Notes under the pieces: generated by a model
Databases searched by the model: none
Seen by the model: only the letters and a program-made list of their open reading frames with translations
What the model was told of the DNA's origin: nothing
From: Citrobacter farmeri
Lineage (GTDB): Bacteria; Pseudomonadota; Gammaproteobacteria; Enterobacterales; Enterobacteriaceae
NCBI RefSeq assembly: GCF_019048065.1
Contig: NZ_CP077291.1
Coordinates: 1,178,001 to 1,242,000, forward strand
DNA: 64,000 bases
Reading direction: 5' to 3'
Translations under genes and position numbers: made by a program
In this document: positions 48,708 to 59,177 of the stretch, piece by piece
Position numbering within the stretch: the first letter of the stretch is position 1
Layout: the number at the start of each line of letters is the position of its first letter

Positions 48708-49898
48708 TTACAAGACCTTGTGCGGGCCGAAGCATTCGTAATGAATGTTTTCGTTTTTCACGCCCAGCTCAACAAGCTGCTTCGCGGCAAACTGCATGAA
48801 GCCCACCGGACCGCACAGATAGTACTGCATTCCCGGAATATCGATTGCCCCTTTCATTGCCTTCAGATCCATCAGACCTTCGCTGTCAAAGGCACCGTTC
48901 ACGCGATCGGTCTCGCGCGGTTCACGGTACCAGGTATGCGCGGTAAAGTTCGGCAACGTTCTACCCAGTTCGTTCACCTCATCGGCAAACGCATGCACGT
49001 CGCCGTTTTCTGCGGCATGGAACCAGTTGACCTGTGCAACGTGGTTTGCTTTTGCCAGCGTATCCAGCATTGCCAGCATCGGAGTTTGACCGACGCCGGC
49101 AGAAATCAGAGAAACCGGTGTATCGCGGGCAACCGCCATAAAGAAATCGCCTGCTGGTGCGGCTAAATGAACAATATCGCCGACGCTCGCCTGGTTGTGC
49201 AGCCAACTGGAGACCTGACCGCCGTCTTCACGCTTAACGGCAATACGGTAGCCTTTGCCATCCGCTTTACGGGTCAGAGAATACTGCCGAATCTCCTGAT
49301 GCGGAAAACCTTCCGGCTTCAGCCAGACGCCCAGATACTGGCCTGGCTGGTATTCGGCCACGGCACCCCCGTCCACTGGTTCAAATTCAAAGCTGGTAAT
49401 CAGTGCGCTGCGTGGAGTTTTCGCCACGATACGGAACGGACGCGTGCCTTCCCAGCCGCCGGTTTTGCTGGCATTTTCACTGTAGATTTGCGCTTCGCGA
49501 TTGATAAAGACGTTAGCCAGTACGCCGTAGGCTTTGCCCCACGCGTCCAGCACCTCCTGGCCCGGGCTGAACATTTCGTCGAGGGTTGCCAGCAGATGTG
49601 TGCCAACAATGTTGTACTGCTCTGGTTTGATCTGGAAGCTGGTATGTTTCTGGGCGATCTTCTCGACTGCAGGCAGCAGAGCAGGCAGGTTCTCAATATT
49701 GCTGGCGTAAGCGGCAATGGCATTAAACAGGGCTTCACGTTGATCGCCATTACGCTGGTTACTCATGTTGAAAATTTCTTTGAGTTCAGGGTTATGAGCA
49801 AACATGCGATCGTAAAAATGGGCGGTCAGTTTGGGACCCGTTTCAACCAGCAGGGGAATAGTGGCTTTTACAGTGGCGATGGTTTGGGCGTCAAGCAT
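48708..49898 (-). CDS. hmpA: Flavohemoprotein (nitric oxide dioxygenase)
   Basis: The 396-residue protein has an N-terminal globin domain (1-140; [18 protein letters not shown], proximal His in the [15 protein letters not shown] region) and a C-terminal ferredoxin reductase with FAD ([11 protein letters not shown]) and NAD(P)H ([13 protein letters not shown]) sites. It oxidises NO to nitrate with O2. An NsrR-like site lies just upstream. Confidence 0.98.
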   Translation of the reverse strand: MLDAQTIATVKATIPLLVETGPKLTAHFYDRMFAHNPELKEIFNMSNQRNGDQREALFNAIAAYASNIENLPALLPAVEKIAQKHTSFQIKPEQYNIVGTHLLATLDEMFSPGQEVLDAWGKAYGVLANVFINREAQIYSENASKTGGWEGTRPFRIVAKTPRSALITSFEFEPVDGGAVAEYQPGQYLGVWLKPEGFPHQEIRQYSLTRKADGKGYRIAVKREDGGQVSSWLHNQASVGDIVHLAAPAGDFFMAVARDTPVSLISAGVGQTPMLAMLDTLAKANHVAQVNWFHAAENGDVHAFADEVNELGRTLPNFTAHTWYREPRETDRVNGAFDSEGLMDLKAMKGAIDIPGMQYYLCGPVGFMQFAAKQLVELGVKNENIHYECFGPHKVL

Positions 49899-49923
49899 AC
49901 GTTCTTCCTTTATGTGAAACTTT

Positions 49924-49947
49924 AATGATGTATATCAAATGCATCTT
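49924..49947 (-). promoter_or_regulatory. NsrR-type operator of hmpA
   Basis: Read on minus, AAGATGCATTTGATATACATCATT fits the NsrR consensus AAGATGCNTTT-N-AAANGCATCTT: a perfect first half and a weaker second. It is 26 bases upstream of the hmpA start and matches the E. coli site arrangement. Confidence 0.8.
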
Positions 49948-50091
49948 ATAAAAAATATCCCTGCATTGTAAATGGTTCTTTGTCGCTTTGCGTTTTAAAC
50001 GTTAGAACGTGAAAAATCTGCATCACAAACCTGAAAAGAAATCCGTTGAAATTCGTAAGGTCTTCATTCAGCAAAGCCTTGTGCAGTGTGA

Positions 50092-50107
50092 AGGTAATCG
50101 TTTGCGT
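50092..50107 (+). promoter_or_regulatory. PurR operator of glyA
   Basis: AGGTAATCGTTTGCGT matches the weaker PurR box known upstream of E. coli glyA: the right half is perfect, the left diverged. A TATACT at 50149-50154 is a possible -10 of glyA. The rest of the 327-bp hmpA-glyA gap contains no gene; MetR sites expected from E. coli were not clear enough to place. Confidence 0.75.
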
Positions 50108-50225
50108 AAATTCCTTTGTCAAGACCTGTTATCGCAGAATGATTCAGTTATACTGTTGCCCGTTGTCCAACAGGACCGCCTTTTAAGGCCAAAAATTCTA
50201 TCGTTAGCTGAGTCAGGAGATGCGG

Positions 50226-51479
50226 ATGTTAAAGCGTGAAATGAACATTGCCGATTATGATGCCGAACTGTGGCAGGCTATGGAGCAGGAAAAAGTACGT
50301 CAGGAAGAGCACATCGAACTGATCGCCTCCGAAAACTACACCAGTCCGCGCGTCATGCAGGCGCAGGGCTCTCAGCTGACCAACAAATACGCTGAAGGAT
50401 ATCCGGGCAAGCGCTACTACGGCGGCTGCGAATATGTGGATGTCGTTGAGCAGTTGGCGATTGACCGCGCGAAAGAACTGTTTGGCGCAGACTACGCGAA
50501 CGTGCAACCGCACTCCGGCTCTCAGGCTAACTTCGCCGTCTATACCGCTCTGCTGCAACCGGGCGATACCGTGCTGGGTATGAACCTGGCGCAAGGCGGC
50601 CACCTGACTCACGGCTCTCCGGTTAACTTCTCTGGCAAACTGTACAACATCGTGCCTTACGGTATCGATGAGTCCGGTAAAATTGACTACGAAGAGATGG
50701 CGCAGCTGGCGCAGACCCACAAACCGAAGATGATCATCGGCGGCTTTTCTGCCTATTCCGGTGTGGTTGACTGGGCTAAAATGCGTGAAATCGCTGACAG
50801 CATTGGCGCGTACCTGTTCGTTGATATGGCGCACGTTGCAGGTCTTATTGCCGCAGGCGTTTACCCGAACCCGGTTCCGCATGCTCACGTTGTGACCACC
50901 ACCACCCACAAAACGCTGGCTGGCCCGCGTGGCGGCCTGATTCTGGCGAAAGGCGGTGACGAAGAGCTGTACAAAAAACTGAACTCTGCCGTTTTCCCAA
51001 GCGCGCAGGGCGGCCCGCTGATGCACGTGATCGCGGGTAAAGCCGTGGCGCTGAAAGAAGCCATGGAGCCTGAGTTCAAAGTCTACCAGCAGCAGGTTGC
51101 GAAAAACGCCAAAGCAATGGTGGAAGTGTTCCTGAACCGTGGCTACAAAGTGGTATCCGGCGGTACTGAAAACCACCTGTTCCTGCTGGATCTGGTGGAT
51201 AAAAACCTGACCGGTAAAGAAGCTGATGCCGCGCTGGGTCGTGCTAACATCACGGTAAACAAAAACAGCGTGCCGAACGATCCGAAGAGCCCATTCGTCA
51301 CTTCCGGTATCCGTATTGGTTCTCCGGCCATCACGCGTCGTGGCTTTAAAGAAGCGGAAGCGAAAGAACTGGCGGGATGGATGTGTGACGTGCTGGACAA
51401 CATCAATGATGAAGCGGTGATTGAGCGCATCAAAGGTAAAGTTCTGGATATCTGCGCACGTTTCCCGGTTTACGCATAA
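50226..51479 (+). CDS. glyA: Serine hydroxymethyltransferase
   Basis: This 417-residue PLP enzyme interconverts serine and glycine, charging tetrahydrofolate. The PLP lysine lies in [14 protein letters not shown], with [13 protein letters not shown] and [14 protein letters not shown] also intact. I choose the ATG at 50226 ([12 protein letters not shown]), as in E. coli. Control by PurR is suggested by the upstream box. The mirror frame on the other strand is not a gene. Confidence 0.98.
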   Translation: MLKREMNIADYDAELWQAMEQEKVRQEEHIELIASENYTSPRVMQAQGSQLTNKYAEGYPGKRYYGGCEYVDVVEQLAIDRAKELFGADYANVQPHSGSQANFAVYTALLQPGDTVLGMNLAQGGHLTHGSPVNFSGKLYNIVPYGIDESGKIDYEEMAQLAQTHKPKMIIGGFSAYSGVVDWAKMREIADSIGAYLFVDMAHVAGLIAAGVYPNPVPHAHVVTTTTHKTLAGPRGGLILAKGGDEELYKKLNSAVFPSAQGGPLMHVIAGKAVALKEAMEPEFKVYQQQVAKNAKAMVEVFLNRGYKVVSGGTENHLFLLDLVDKNLTGKEADAALGRANITVNKNSVPNDPKSPFVTSGIRIGSPAITRRGFKEAEAKELAGWMCDVLDNINDEAVIERIKGKVLDICARFPVYA

Positions 51480-51494
51480 GTTATCGCAGAAGTC

Positions 51495-51521
51495 AAAAAG
51501 GCCGCGCGAGCGGCCTTTTTT
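51495..51521 (+). terminator. Terminator of glyA
   Basis: AAAAAGGCCGC-GCGA-GCGGCCTTTTT stem with six T, 16 bases after the glyA stop. Confidence 0.9.
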
Positions 51522-51574
51522 ATGGATGACAAACATCCTGCAGACGAAATTGGTACATCTTCGACACATGAATT

Positions 51575-51662
51575 GTCGGGTGGCGCTACGCTTACCCGAC
51601 CTACAAAACCTACGATATCAATTGTTTTGTAGGCCCGATAAGCGAAGCGCCATCGGGCGACG
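51575..51662. repeat. REP/BIME pair between glyA and yphA
   Basis: GTCGGGTGGCGCTACGCTTACCCGACC and GTAGGCCCGATAAGCGAAGC units in opposite orientation, separated by about 20 bp, after the glyA terminator and before the end of yphA. Confidence 0.85.
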
Positions 51663-51664
51663 GT

Positions 51665-52087
51665 TTAACGCCTGTCTACTGATATCGCCCCCGGACCAGT
51701 CACGGCCAATAACAAAAACCCCCCGGCAATGCTGACATTCTTATAGAAATTAATCATATTTGGCATGACCGCATCACCGGTCATATTCCAGAAATGATGA
51801 CCGATGACTGCCGTACCCAGCGTATAAAACACGAAGAGGATTGCCAGCGGACGAGTGAAAAAGCCCAGTACAACCAGTATCGCCGCGGGAACCTCCATGA
51901 CGACGGCAATAATGGCTGCCAGCATTGGCGCTGGTGTACCGAGAGACGTCATGTACTGCACGGTTCCGTCGAAACCTGTCAGCTTAGGAAAGCCAAAAAT
52001 GATAAACAGAACCGCCAGCGCAATGCGGGCAATCAATAAAAACAGATGGCGTGATTCTCCGAAATCAAAATAACGTAACGTGTTCAT
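51665..52087 (-). CDS. yphA: DoxX-family inner membrane protein YphA
   Basis: The 140-residue protein has four hydrophobic spans (about residues 14-32, 50-70, 73-90, 115-133) and the DoxX-type motif [11 protein letters not shown]. Some DoxX proteins take part in thiol/oxidative homeostasis; the role of YphA is unknown. It neighbours yphH on the same strand, with a 75-bp gap and no terminator visible. Confidence 0.92.
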   Translation of the reverse strand: MNTLRYFDFGESRHLFLLIARIALAVLFIIFGFPKLTGFDGTVQYMTSLGTPAPMLAAIIAVVMEVPAAILVVLGFFTRPLAILFVFYTLGTAVIGHHFWNMTGDAVMPNMINFYKNVSIAGGFLLLAVTGPGAISVDRR

Positions 52088-52162
52088 AGCAGGCTCATTA
52101 GCATGAGTAACGTACTTTAAAATTAATACACAACGCCGTACCTCGCCATTCGCGCAATAAGC

Positions 52163-53356
52163 TTATATTTCGTTGAGTTGCGACTCCACGTACAGATAGC
52201 CAATCCCCATCAGCTGCTGGGCGCGAGTCAGCGTACCAAACCCAATCTGCGTCGCTTTCGCTCTCGGGTTATCACCATGATCGAAGGGATTAAATCCTGT
52301 CTGTTGCCGTAGCGTGTTGAGCCAGGGTTCACCGAAGGCGCAACTCCGTCCGTACAGCCAGATCTGATTAATATTCAGGATGTTGAGAAAGTTATACAGG
52401 CTTAAGCCAATTGCGCTGGCAGCATGTTCCACCCATGCCTGAATGCGCACATCACCCTTGCGCCAGGCATCGATCAGCATATCCGTGGTCAGGGTTTCCG
52501 GATCCTTTCCCGGCACCGGCTGCGCCTTCATCCAGACTCTGGCCTGTTTTTTCAATGCGCTCAGGGAAGCGACGGTTTCCAGACAGCCGTAACGGCCACA
52601 GTCGCAGGCGATGCCGTCGGGGTTAACGATGGTATGTCCAATCTGACCGCTGCCGTACAGACTGCCGCGCCAGATGCTATCGTGAATGACGAACGATGAG
52701 CCAATGCCGTAATCGACGTTTATGACGCAGAAATCCTCATTGGCTGCCGGGTTTTGCCACTTTTCCGCCAGTGCCAACATCACGCAGTCGTTGTCCAGAC
52801 GGACCTGTATGCCGAGCCGCTCCTCCAGCAGATATTTTATTTCCACTGGCGTTTTCCACGGTGCCTGCGGCATGGTTTTCGATGCTCCGGTGATGGGATC
52901 CACCTGACCGTGGACGCCCAGCGCCAGGTTGATCGTGATGTCGGGATAGCGCTGACGCCAGCGCCGCCAGTGGCTGGCTATCGCCGCGAGCAGTGCTTCA
53001 GGCGTTGCGGCGTTGATCACCTCATGTTGCCAGTCGCCCACCGCCACCAGCCGGGCATCGGCCAGTTGGCTGGTCAGGCTGGTGGGGGTGACGTTCATAC
53101 ACAGCATCCATGCGCCCTGTTCCGGCAGATGAAAACTCCCGCTGCTGAGCCCGCGCTGGCTCAACGTTTCCCGGGAGTGGCAAATCCGGCCTTCGTCCAG
53201 CAGCTCTTCAAGAATGTTACTCACCGCCGGAATCGACAGGCCGGTGAGCTGTGCCAACTGCGATTTACTGAGCTGCTTTTCGCGCCACAAATGCGACAGG
53301 AAAATCTGTTTATTCGCCTGTCTGACCCGCGCGTTATTGAATCCCGAACGTTGCAT
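52163..53356 (-). CDS. yphH: ROK-family (NagC/XylR-type) transcriptional regulator YphH
   Basis: The 397-residue protein has an N-terminal winged helix (about 15-75; QLTGLSIPAVSNILEELLDEGR) and a ROK domain with sugar/ATP-like motif VDYGIGSSFV and the zinc motif CDCGRYGCLE. Such proteins repress sugar operons and respond to a sugar or sugar phosphate. It is divergent from yphG-MFS-yphB, its likely target (inferred); the inducer is unknown. Confidence 0.92.
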   Translation of the reverse strand: MQRSGFNNARVRQANKQIFLSHLWREKQLSKSQLAQLTGLSIPAVSNILEELLDEGRICHSRETLSQRGLSSGSFHLPEQGAWMLCMNVTPTSLTSQLADARLVAVGDWQHEVINAATPEALLAAIASHWRRWRQRYPDITINLALGVHGQVDPITGASKTMPQAPWKTPVEIKYLLEERLGIQVRLDNDCVMLALAEKWQNPAANEDFCVINVDYGIGSSFVIHDSIWRGSLYGSGQIGHTIVNPDGIACDCGRYGCLETVASLSALKKQARVWMKAQPVPGKDPETLTTDMLIDAWRKGDVRIQAWVEHAASAIGLSLYNFLNILNINQIWLYGRSCAFGEPWLNTLRQQTGFNPFDHGDNPRAKATQIGFGTLTRAQQLMGIGYLYVESQLNEI

Positions 53357-53469
53357 ACACTTAACTCCCTTAACTATATTGCGTGAGCATTGCGCATTTT
53401 ACCGCCAGTTAACTGCCACACAATAGCTACAAGAGGACATTTTACTTTTGTTTATTGAGTGGAGGCAGC

Positions 53470-56400
53470 ATGTACGGTTCAGTTAAGGTCTGGCAGGAAA
53501 CCCTCTCACTACCGACCTGGACGGTGGGTGAGGAAGATCCCAACCCAATGTTCCTGGAAAAACGGGTTTATCAGGGTTCTTCAGGGGCGGTTTACCCTTA
53601 CGGCGTGATCGATACCCTGACCGGTCAACGCGAGATGCGCGAGTACCAGGCCGTGTGGATGGAGAACGATTTTATCCGCGTCATGCTGTTGCCGGAACTG
53701 GGTGGGCGTATTCACCGCGCGTATGACAAAGTGCAGCAGCGCGATTTCGTCTATTACAACGAGGTAGTGAAACCCGCGCTGGTTGGCCTGTTGGGGCCGT
53801 GGATCTCCGGCGGGATCGAATTTAACTGGCCCCAGCACCATCGTCCCACCACCTTTATGCCGGTGGATTTTACGCAGCGGGCAGGAGAGCACGGGGAGCA
53901 AACCGTCTGGATGGGGGAAGTGGAGCCGATGCGCGGTCTCCAGGTGATGACCGGATTCACCCTCTACCCGGATCATGCGCTGATAGAAATTACCGGTAAA
54001 GTTTTCAACGGCAACGCCACGCCGCGCCACTTTCTATGGTGGGCAAACCCGGCGGTGAAGGGGGGTGACGATCATCAAAGCGTGTTCCCGCCTGATGTTA
54101 CGGCGGTATTCGATCACGGCAAACGTGATGTTTCCGCTTTTCCAATCGCTACGGGGACCTATTACAAAGTCGATTACTCGGCGGGGGTGGACATTTCCCG
54201 CTACAAGAATGTGCCGGTGCCGACGTCATACATGGCAGAAAAATCGGACTACGACTTTGTTGGTGCCTGGCATCACGGCGAACGCGGCGGACTGTTGCAC
54301 GTCGCCGATCATCATATCTCGCCGGGAAAAAAACAGTGGAGTTGGGGTTATGGGGATTTCGGCGTCGCCTGGGATCGCAACCTGACCGATGAGAATGGTC
54401 CATACATCGAATTAATGACCGGGGTGTTTACGGACAACCAGCCTGATTTCACCTGGCTTGCGCCTTACGAAGAGAAGGTTTTTGTTCAGAACTTCCTGCC
54501 GTACAGCGAATTAGGAATGGTGCAAAACGCCAGCACTGACCTGGCGCTGCGACTGGTGCGTGATGAAAACCAACTGTCCGTTGGTGTCTATGCCGTTGCG
54601 CCATTACATGACGTGCAGGTGACGCTCAGTGCAGACGGCGCGCCTTTCTTCGAAACCACGCTGACGCTGGCTCCGGGGGAAAGCTGGCTGACGACGCTTG
54701 CCGATTCGGGCTACACGCGGATCACCATGACGGTCACGCGCCACGACGGTCAGACATTGCTGCAATACCAAGAGCACATTGCTGACGATCTGCCGCTCCC
54801 CTCGGCGGCGACGGCCCCCGCACAACCGGCGGCGTTATCCAGTACGGATGAACTCTACTTTATCGGTCAGCATCTGGAGCAGTACAACCATGCCAGTCGT
54901 TACGCCGGGGATTACTATCGCCGGGCGTTGGAGATCGATCCGCTGGATTATCGCAACAATGTCGCCCTGGGGACGCTGGCGCTGAACCAGGCTGACTGGA
55001 CGCAGGCTGAACGCTGCGCGAAAGCGGCATTAGAGCGGGCGCATCATCTGAACAAAAACCCCCGCGATGGCGAAGCCAGTATGTTGTTGGCCGCTGCGCG
55101 GGAGCGCCAGGGGGATAGTGAACAAGCCTGGGATCATTACTACAAGGCGAGCTGGAGTGGAAACTGTCGCGATGCGGCATTCTGGGCGCTGGCGAGGATC
55201 GCGATGGCGCGCGGCGACCATGTGGATGCATTGGAAAAAGTGACGCAGAGTCTGCGTTTTAACGGCAGCAACAACCTGGCGATGGGGCTGAAAGCGCTGG
55301 TGCTGGCGACGCTGGGGCGCACATCAGAAGCGTTGAAGTACATCGAACAGCAGCTCCGTGACTATCCGCTCAGCTACGCGTTGCATTATGCGCGCTGGGC
55401 AATACGCCGGGATGAACTGTCGAAAACGGCACTTATTACCATGACTGGTCGACGCGGCACCAACGCTTGTGAACTGGCGGGATGGTTGCTCTCTTTCGGT
55501 CAGAAAGCCGCGGCTCGCGAACTGCTGGCGCTGCTGGACAGCCAGGAAACGCTGCCGCTGTTGTGGCGGGCGTCGCTAAGCGACAATCCGCAGCCGCTCA
55601 TCGACCAGGCGCGGGCCTGCCTGCGCAACCGGGTGCGTTTCCCGAACACGCTCGACGAAGTGCAGATGCTGCAAACGCTGCCGCACAGTGCCTATGCCCG
55701 TTATTTGTTGGGCTGCTTCTGGTACAGCAAACGCCGCTACGAAGAGGCACTTTCCTGCTGGCAATTCACCCTGCAACAAGAGCCTGAATTCGCACCGGTG
55801 CATCGTTTGCTGGGGATTTATGCGTGGAACAAACAGCAGGATGCCGTAAAGGCTCATCAGTATTTGTCGCAGGCTGTGGCGCTGGAGCCTGACAACGCCC
55901 GCTTCCTGTTTGAACTGGATTACCTCAATAAGCTGTTGGCGACGCCTGTTGAGCAGCGTCTGCAACAGCTTGAATCACGCAAAGCGGTGGTATTCCAGCG
56001 TGACGATCTGACCGTGGAGTTACTTAGCCTGTGGAACGGGCTGGGCCACTACGATGAAGCGGCGAAGGTTCTTGGCGAGCGCGTCTTCCATCCCTGGGAA
56101 GGCGGGGAAGGAAAAGCAACCGGGCAGTACTTGCTAAACCAGGTTCATCGGGCACTGGTGGCGATCGGCAGGGAGGCGTTACCTGAGGCGGTCACCTTGT
56201 TACAACAGGCGCTGAACTATCCGCATAATCTGGGGGAAGGGCGCTTACCGGGACAAACCGATAACGATATCTGGTATCTGTTGGGCTATTGCGCTCAACG
56301 ACAGGGGCATCATGACGAGGCGCAGCGCTACTTTGCGCGCGCCACCCGCGGCGGAAGTACGCTGGATGCCGGTCGTTATTACAACGATCAGCCCGTGGAC

Positions 56401-56736
56401 TATCTCTTCTGGCAGGGGATGGCGCTGAGAAAACTGGATGAGCGTGAAGGCGCGGAGCAACTTTTCAAAAGCTTCCTGCACTGGGTGGCGTCACAGCGAG
56501 ACCATGTCCCGGAGGTGGATTTCTTCGCCGTCTCATTACCGGATCTGGTGGTGCTTGATACGCCGGCGGAGGCAAAGCATCAGCAGCACTGCCTGTTTAT
56601 CACCGCGTTAGGGCATCTGGGGCTGGGGGATTTATCCGCCTGCCAGCAGGCGCTTGACGCTCTTCTGCAACAGAATCCGGCGCATGACAAAGCTCTGCTC
56701 CTGCGCCATGTCATCAGACTGGAATTATTGCACTAA
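53470..56736 (+). CDS. yphG: DUF5107 and TPR-repeat protein YphG
   Basis: This 1088-residue cytoplasmic protein has an N-terminal DUF5107 region (about 30-330) with MLLPELGGRIHRAYDK, SGGIEFNWPQHHRP and HFLWWANPAVKGG, looking like the mutarotase beta-sandwich superfamily. After a linker (about 330-460) come many TPR helices (about 465-1080). No signal peptide. I use the ATG at 53470, four bases after GGAGG; TTG at 53455 is an alternative. Biochemical role unknown; context says sugar metabolism. Confidence 0.88.
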   Translation: MYGSVKVWQETLSLPTWTVGEEDPNPMFLEKRVYQGSSGAVYPYGVIDTLTGQREMREYQAVWMENDFIRVMLLPELGGRIHRAYDKVQQRDFVYYNEVVKPALVGLLGPWISGGIEFNWPQHHRPTTFMPVDFTQRAGEHGEQTVWMGEVEPMRGLQVMTGFTLYPDHALIEITGKVFNGNATPRHFLWWANPAVKGGDDHQSVFPPDVTAVFDHGKRDVSAFPIATGTYYKVDYSAGVDISRYKNVPVPTSYMAEKSDYDFVGAWHHGERGGLLHVADHHISPGKKQWSWGYGDFGVAWDRNLTDENGPYIELMTGVFTDNQPDFTWLAPYEEKVFVQNFLPYSELGMVQNASTDLALRLVRDENQLSVGVYAVAPLHDVQVTLSADGAPFFETTLTLAPGESWLTTLADSGYTRITMTVTRHDGQTLLQYQEHIADDLPLPSAATAPAQPAALSSTDELYFIGQHLEQYNHASRYAGDYYRRALEIDPLDYRNNVALGTLALNQADWTQAERCAKAALERAHHLNKNPRDGEASMLLAAARERQGDSEQAWDHYYKASWSGNCRDAAFWALARIAMARGDHVDALEKVTQSLRFNGSNNLAMGLKALVLATLGRTSEALKYIEQQLRDYPLSYALHYARWAIRRDELSKTALITMTGRRGTNACELAGWLLSFGQKAAARELLALLDSQETLPLLWRASLSDNPQPLIDQARACLRNRVRFPNTLDEVQMLQTLPHSAYARYLLGCFWYSKRRYEEALSCWQFTLQQEPEFAPVHRLLGIYAWNKQQDAVKAHQYLSQAVALEPDNARFLFELDYLNKLLATPVEQRLQQLESRKAVVFQRDDLTVELLSLWNGLGHYDEAAKVLGERVFHPWEGGEGKATGQYLLNQVHRALVAIGREALPEAVTLLQQALNYPHNLGEGRLPGQTDNDIWYLLGYCAQRQGHHDEAQRYFARATRGGSTLDAGRYYNDQPVDYLFWQGMALRKLDEREGAEQLFKSFLHWVASQRDHVPEVDFFAVSLPDLVVLDTPAEAKHQQHCLFITALGHLGLGDLSACQQALDALLQQNPAHDKALLLRHVIRLELLH

Positions 56737-56807
56737 ACCCTGAACCGGTGGCGGTGACGCCACCGGAAACCTACTGTTCCCTGCGTTTCCCTGAAAGAGG
56801 AATCATA

Positions 56808-58247
56808 ATGAATAACGCGCAGACACATTTGAAAATCGGCTACGTCTGGACCATCTGTCTGGTCGCGGCCTGCGGCGGTTTGCTGTTTGGCTACGACTGG
56901 GTGGTGATTGGCGGGGCAAAACCCTTTTATGAAGCGTACTTCTCGATAACCGATCCGGCGCAGTCAGGCTGGGCGATGAGTTCGGCGCTGGTAGGTTGTA
57001 TTTTTGGGGCGCTGATTTCCGGCTGGTGTGCGGATAAATTTGGCCGAAAAATGCCGCTGATCCTCTCGGCTATTCTGTTCAGCGCCTCCGCATGGGGAAC
57101 CGCCGTTGCCAGTAACTTCGACCTGTTCGTGATTTACCGCATCGTCGGCGGCGTCGGGATTGGCCTTGCCTCCGCGCTCAGTCCGCTGTACATCGCTGAA
57201 GTCAGTCCGGCGGAGAAACGCGGACGCTTTGTGGCGGTGAACCAGTTGACCATCGTGATTGGCGTCCTGGCAGCACAACTGATCAATCTGATGATCGCCG
57301 AACCCGTTGCGACAGGAGCCACGCAGCAGGCGATCGTTGAGAGCTGGAACGGGCAGATGGGCTGGCGCTGGATGTTTGGCGCAGAGTTGGTCCCTGCGGT
57401 GGTGTTTCTGGTGCTGATGTTTTTCGTTCCTGAATCCCCGCGCTGGCTGGTGAAGGCGGGTAAACCGGAGCGTGCTCGCGCCATGCTGCAACGCATTGGC
57501 TCTGCGGAGTATGCCGGGCAGACGCTGAAAGAAATTGAGCACACGCTGATCAAAGATAACCACAAGGTGGCGTGGTCAACGCTGTTGCAGCCGCAGATCA
57601 AACCGATCGTCATTATCGGCATGGTGCTGGCGGTCTTCCAGCAGTGGTGCGGGATCAACGTGATCTTTAACTATGCGCAGGAGATTTTCGCCTCTGCCGG
57701 TTTCGACATCAACGGTACGCTGAAATCCATCGTCGCTACCGGCATTATCAACCTGGTCTTTACCCTTGCCGCGCTGCCGCTGGTGGACAAAATTGGTCGC
57801 CGCAAACTGATGCTGTTTGGCGCCTCCGGGCTGACCGTGATTTATGTGTTGATTGCCAGCGCTTACGGGATGGGGATTATGGGCTGGCCGGTGCTGGTTC
57901 TGGTGCTGGCAGCCATTGCGATTTATGCCCTGACGCTGGCTCCTGTCACCTGGGTGCTGCTGTCCGAAATCTTCCCTAACCGCGTGCGCGGGCTGGCGAT
58001 GTCTCTGGGCACGCTGGCACTGTGGATTGCCTGCTTCCTGCTGACCTACACCTTCCCGTTGCTCAATGCCGGGTTGGGCGCAGCCGGAAGTTTCCTGCTC
58101 TACGGCGTGATTTGTGCGATGGGCTATGTGTACGTGCTGCGTAATGTCCCTGAAACCAAAGGCGTCACCCTGGAAGCCCTTGAGGAACAACTGGCGGCGA
58201 GACATCTGAAGGCCAACCCGTCGGCACAGCAGAGAAGTGTACGCTGA
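56808..58247 (+). CDS. MFS sugar porter (XylE-like)
   Basis: This 479-residue major-facilitator protein has 12 predicted spans and sugar-porter signatures: GWCADKFGRKMPL, PESPRWLVKAG, DKIGRRKLM and VPETKGVTLE. It would import a monosaccharide with protons; the sugar cannot be told. The start is ATG 56808 after AGAGG; upstream in-frame codons lack support. E. coli has an ABC transporter (yphD-F) and yphC at this place. The stop overlaps yphB by one base. Confidence 0.9.
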   Translation: MNNAQTHLKIGYVWTICLVAACGGLLFGYDWVVIGGAKPFYEAYFSITDPAQSGWAMSSALVGCIFGALISGWCADKFGRKMPLILSAILFSASAWGTAVASNFDLFVIYRIVGGVGIGLASALSPLYIAEVSPAEKRGRFVAVNQLTIVIGVLAAQLINLMIAEPVATGATQQAIVESWNGQMGWRWMFGAELVPAVVFLVLMFFVPESPRWLVKAGKPERARAMLQRIGSAEYAGQTLKEIEHTLIKDNHKVAWSTLLQPQIKPIVIIGMVLAVFQQWCGINVIFNYAQEIFASAGFDINGTLKSIVATGIINLVFTLAALPLVDKIGRRKLMLFGASGLTVIYVLIASAYGMGIMGWPVLVLVLAAIAIYALTLAPVTWVLLSEIFPNRVRGLAMSLGTLALWIACFLLTYTFPLLNAGLGAAGSFLLYGVICAMGYVYVLRNVPETKGVTLEALEEQLAARHLKANPSAQQRSVR

Positions 58248-59089
58248 TGACGGCGCCGTTGACGCTGCATAACGCGCATTTTCGGATGCGCGTGGACCCG
58301 CAGGGCGGTGCGCTGTTGGCGCTGTTTTCGTTACAACATCAACAGTCGGTTTTACGTGCAGGTGAAGGGAAAACTGCCGGTGACGGGGGGCTATTTCCGA
58401 TGCTTCCGGTTGCCAATCGCGTGGCCGGTAACCGCTTCTGCCAGCGCGGAACAGAGGTGCAACTGCCGTTGCATAACGCGGATGACTCGTTTTTTCTGCA
58501 CGGTGACGGCTGGCTTAAGCGCTGGGAGATAGCAGACGCAACTGACGACAGCTGTCGTCTGCGTCTGCGCAGTCAACTGGCGTGTGGGTATGATTATCTG
58601 GCGGAACTCCAGTATGTGCTGGAGGCATCGGTACTCAAGGCGTCGCTGACGATCGCTCATCTGGGCAAACGCCCGATGCTTTACGGCTGCGGTTTCCACC
58701 CCTTTTTTGCTTTCGATGTGCACAGTACGCTGCAGTTTTCGGCAAGCGGTTACTGGCCGGAAGGTGAGCATCATTTGCCACTGGCCTGGCAAAGCCACCT
58801 CCCGGCGGAAGCCGATTTCACCAGGGCGCAATATGGCGCGGATCGCTGGCTGAACGTGGGGTATTCCGGCTGGAGCGGGCAGGCGGTGATTCGCAGAGAT
58901 GTGATGAATGTCACGATTTCTGCGCAAACTCCCTGGTTGATGCTTTTCAGAATGCCGGGTCAGTCATTTCTTTGCCTGGAACCGCAGACACATCCGGTAA
59001 ACGCCCACCACATGCCGGGGCAGCCGGGATTACGAATGTTAGGCTCTGGAGAGCAGTGTCGTTTTGCAATGGAAATTCGCGTCGATTAG
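58247..59089 (+). CDS. yphB: Aldose 1-epimerase family protein YphB
   Basis: The 280-residue galactose-mutarotase-like protein keeps the catalytic-type residues: His in FFLHGDGW, His in GCGFHPFFAFD and Glu in LCLEPQTHPVNAHH. It would speed anomer exchange of the imported sugar. Translationally coupled to the MFS gene (TGATG). E. coli YphB is about 290 residues. Substrate unknown. Confidence 0.92.
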   Translation: MTAPLTLHNAHFRMRVDPQGGALLALFSLQHQQSVLRAGEGKTAGDGGLFPMLPVANRVAGNRFCQRGTEVQLPLHNADDSFFLHGDGWLKRWEIADATDDSCRLRLRSQLACGYDYLAELQYVLEASVLKASLTIAHLGKRPMLYGCGFHPFFAFDVHSTLQFSASGYWPEGEHHLPLAWQSHLPAEADFTRAQYGADRWLNVGYSGWSGQAVIRRDVMNVTISAQTPWLMLFRMPGQSFLCLEPQTHPVNAHHMPGQPGLRMLGSGEQCRFAMEIRVD

Positions 59090-59177
59090 CAGCAAAACGT
59101 TGTTATGTCGCGGTTAATGTTGACTTGCGCCAGCCTGCGTTTATCGCCAGACTATCGCCTCCACACGGGAGGGGATC

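Noticed and set aside
50229..51569. 446-codon open frame antisense to glyA
   Set aside because: Same cause as above: opposite frame of a strongly codon-biased gene, no domain, no promoter or ribosome binding site.
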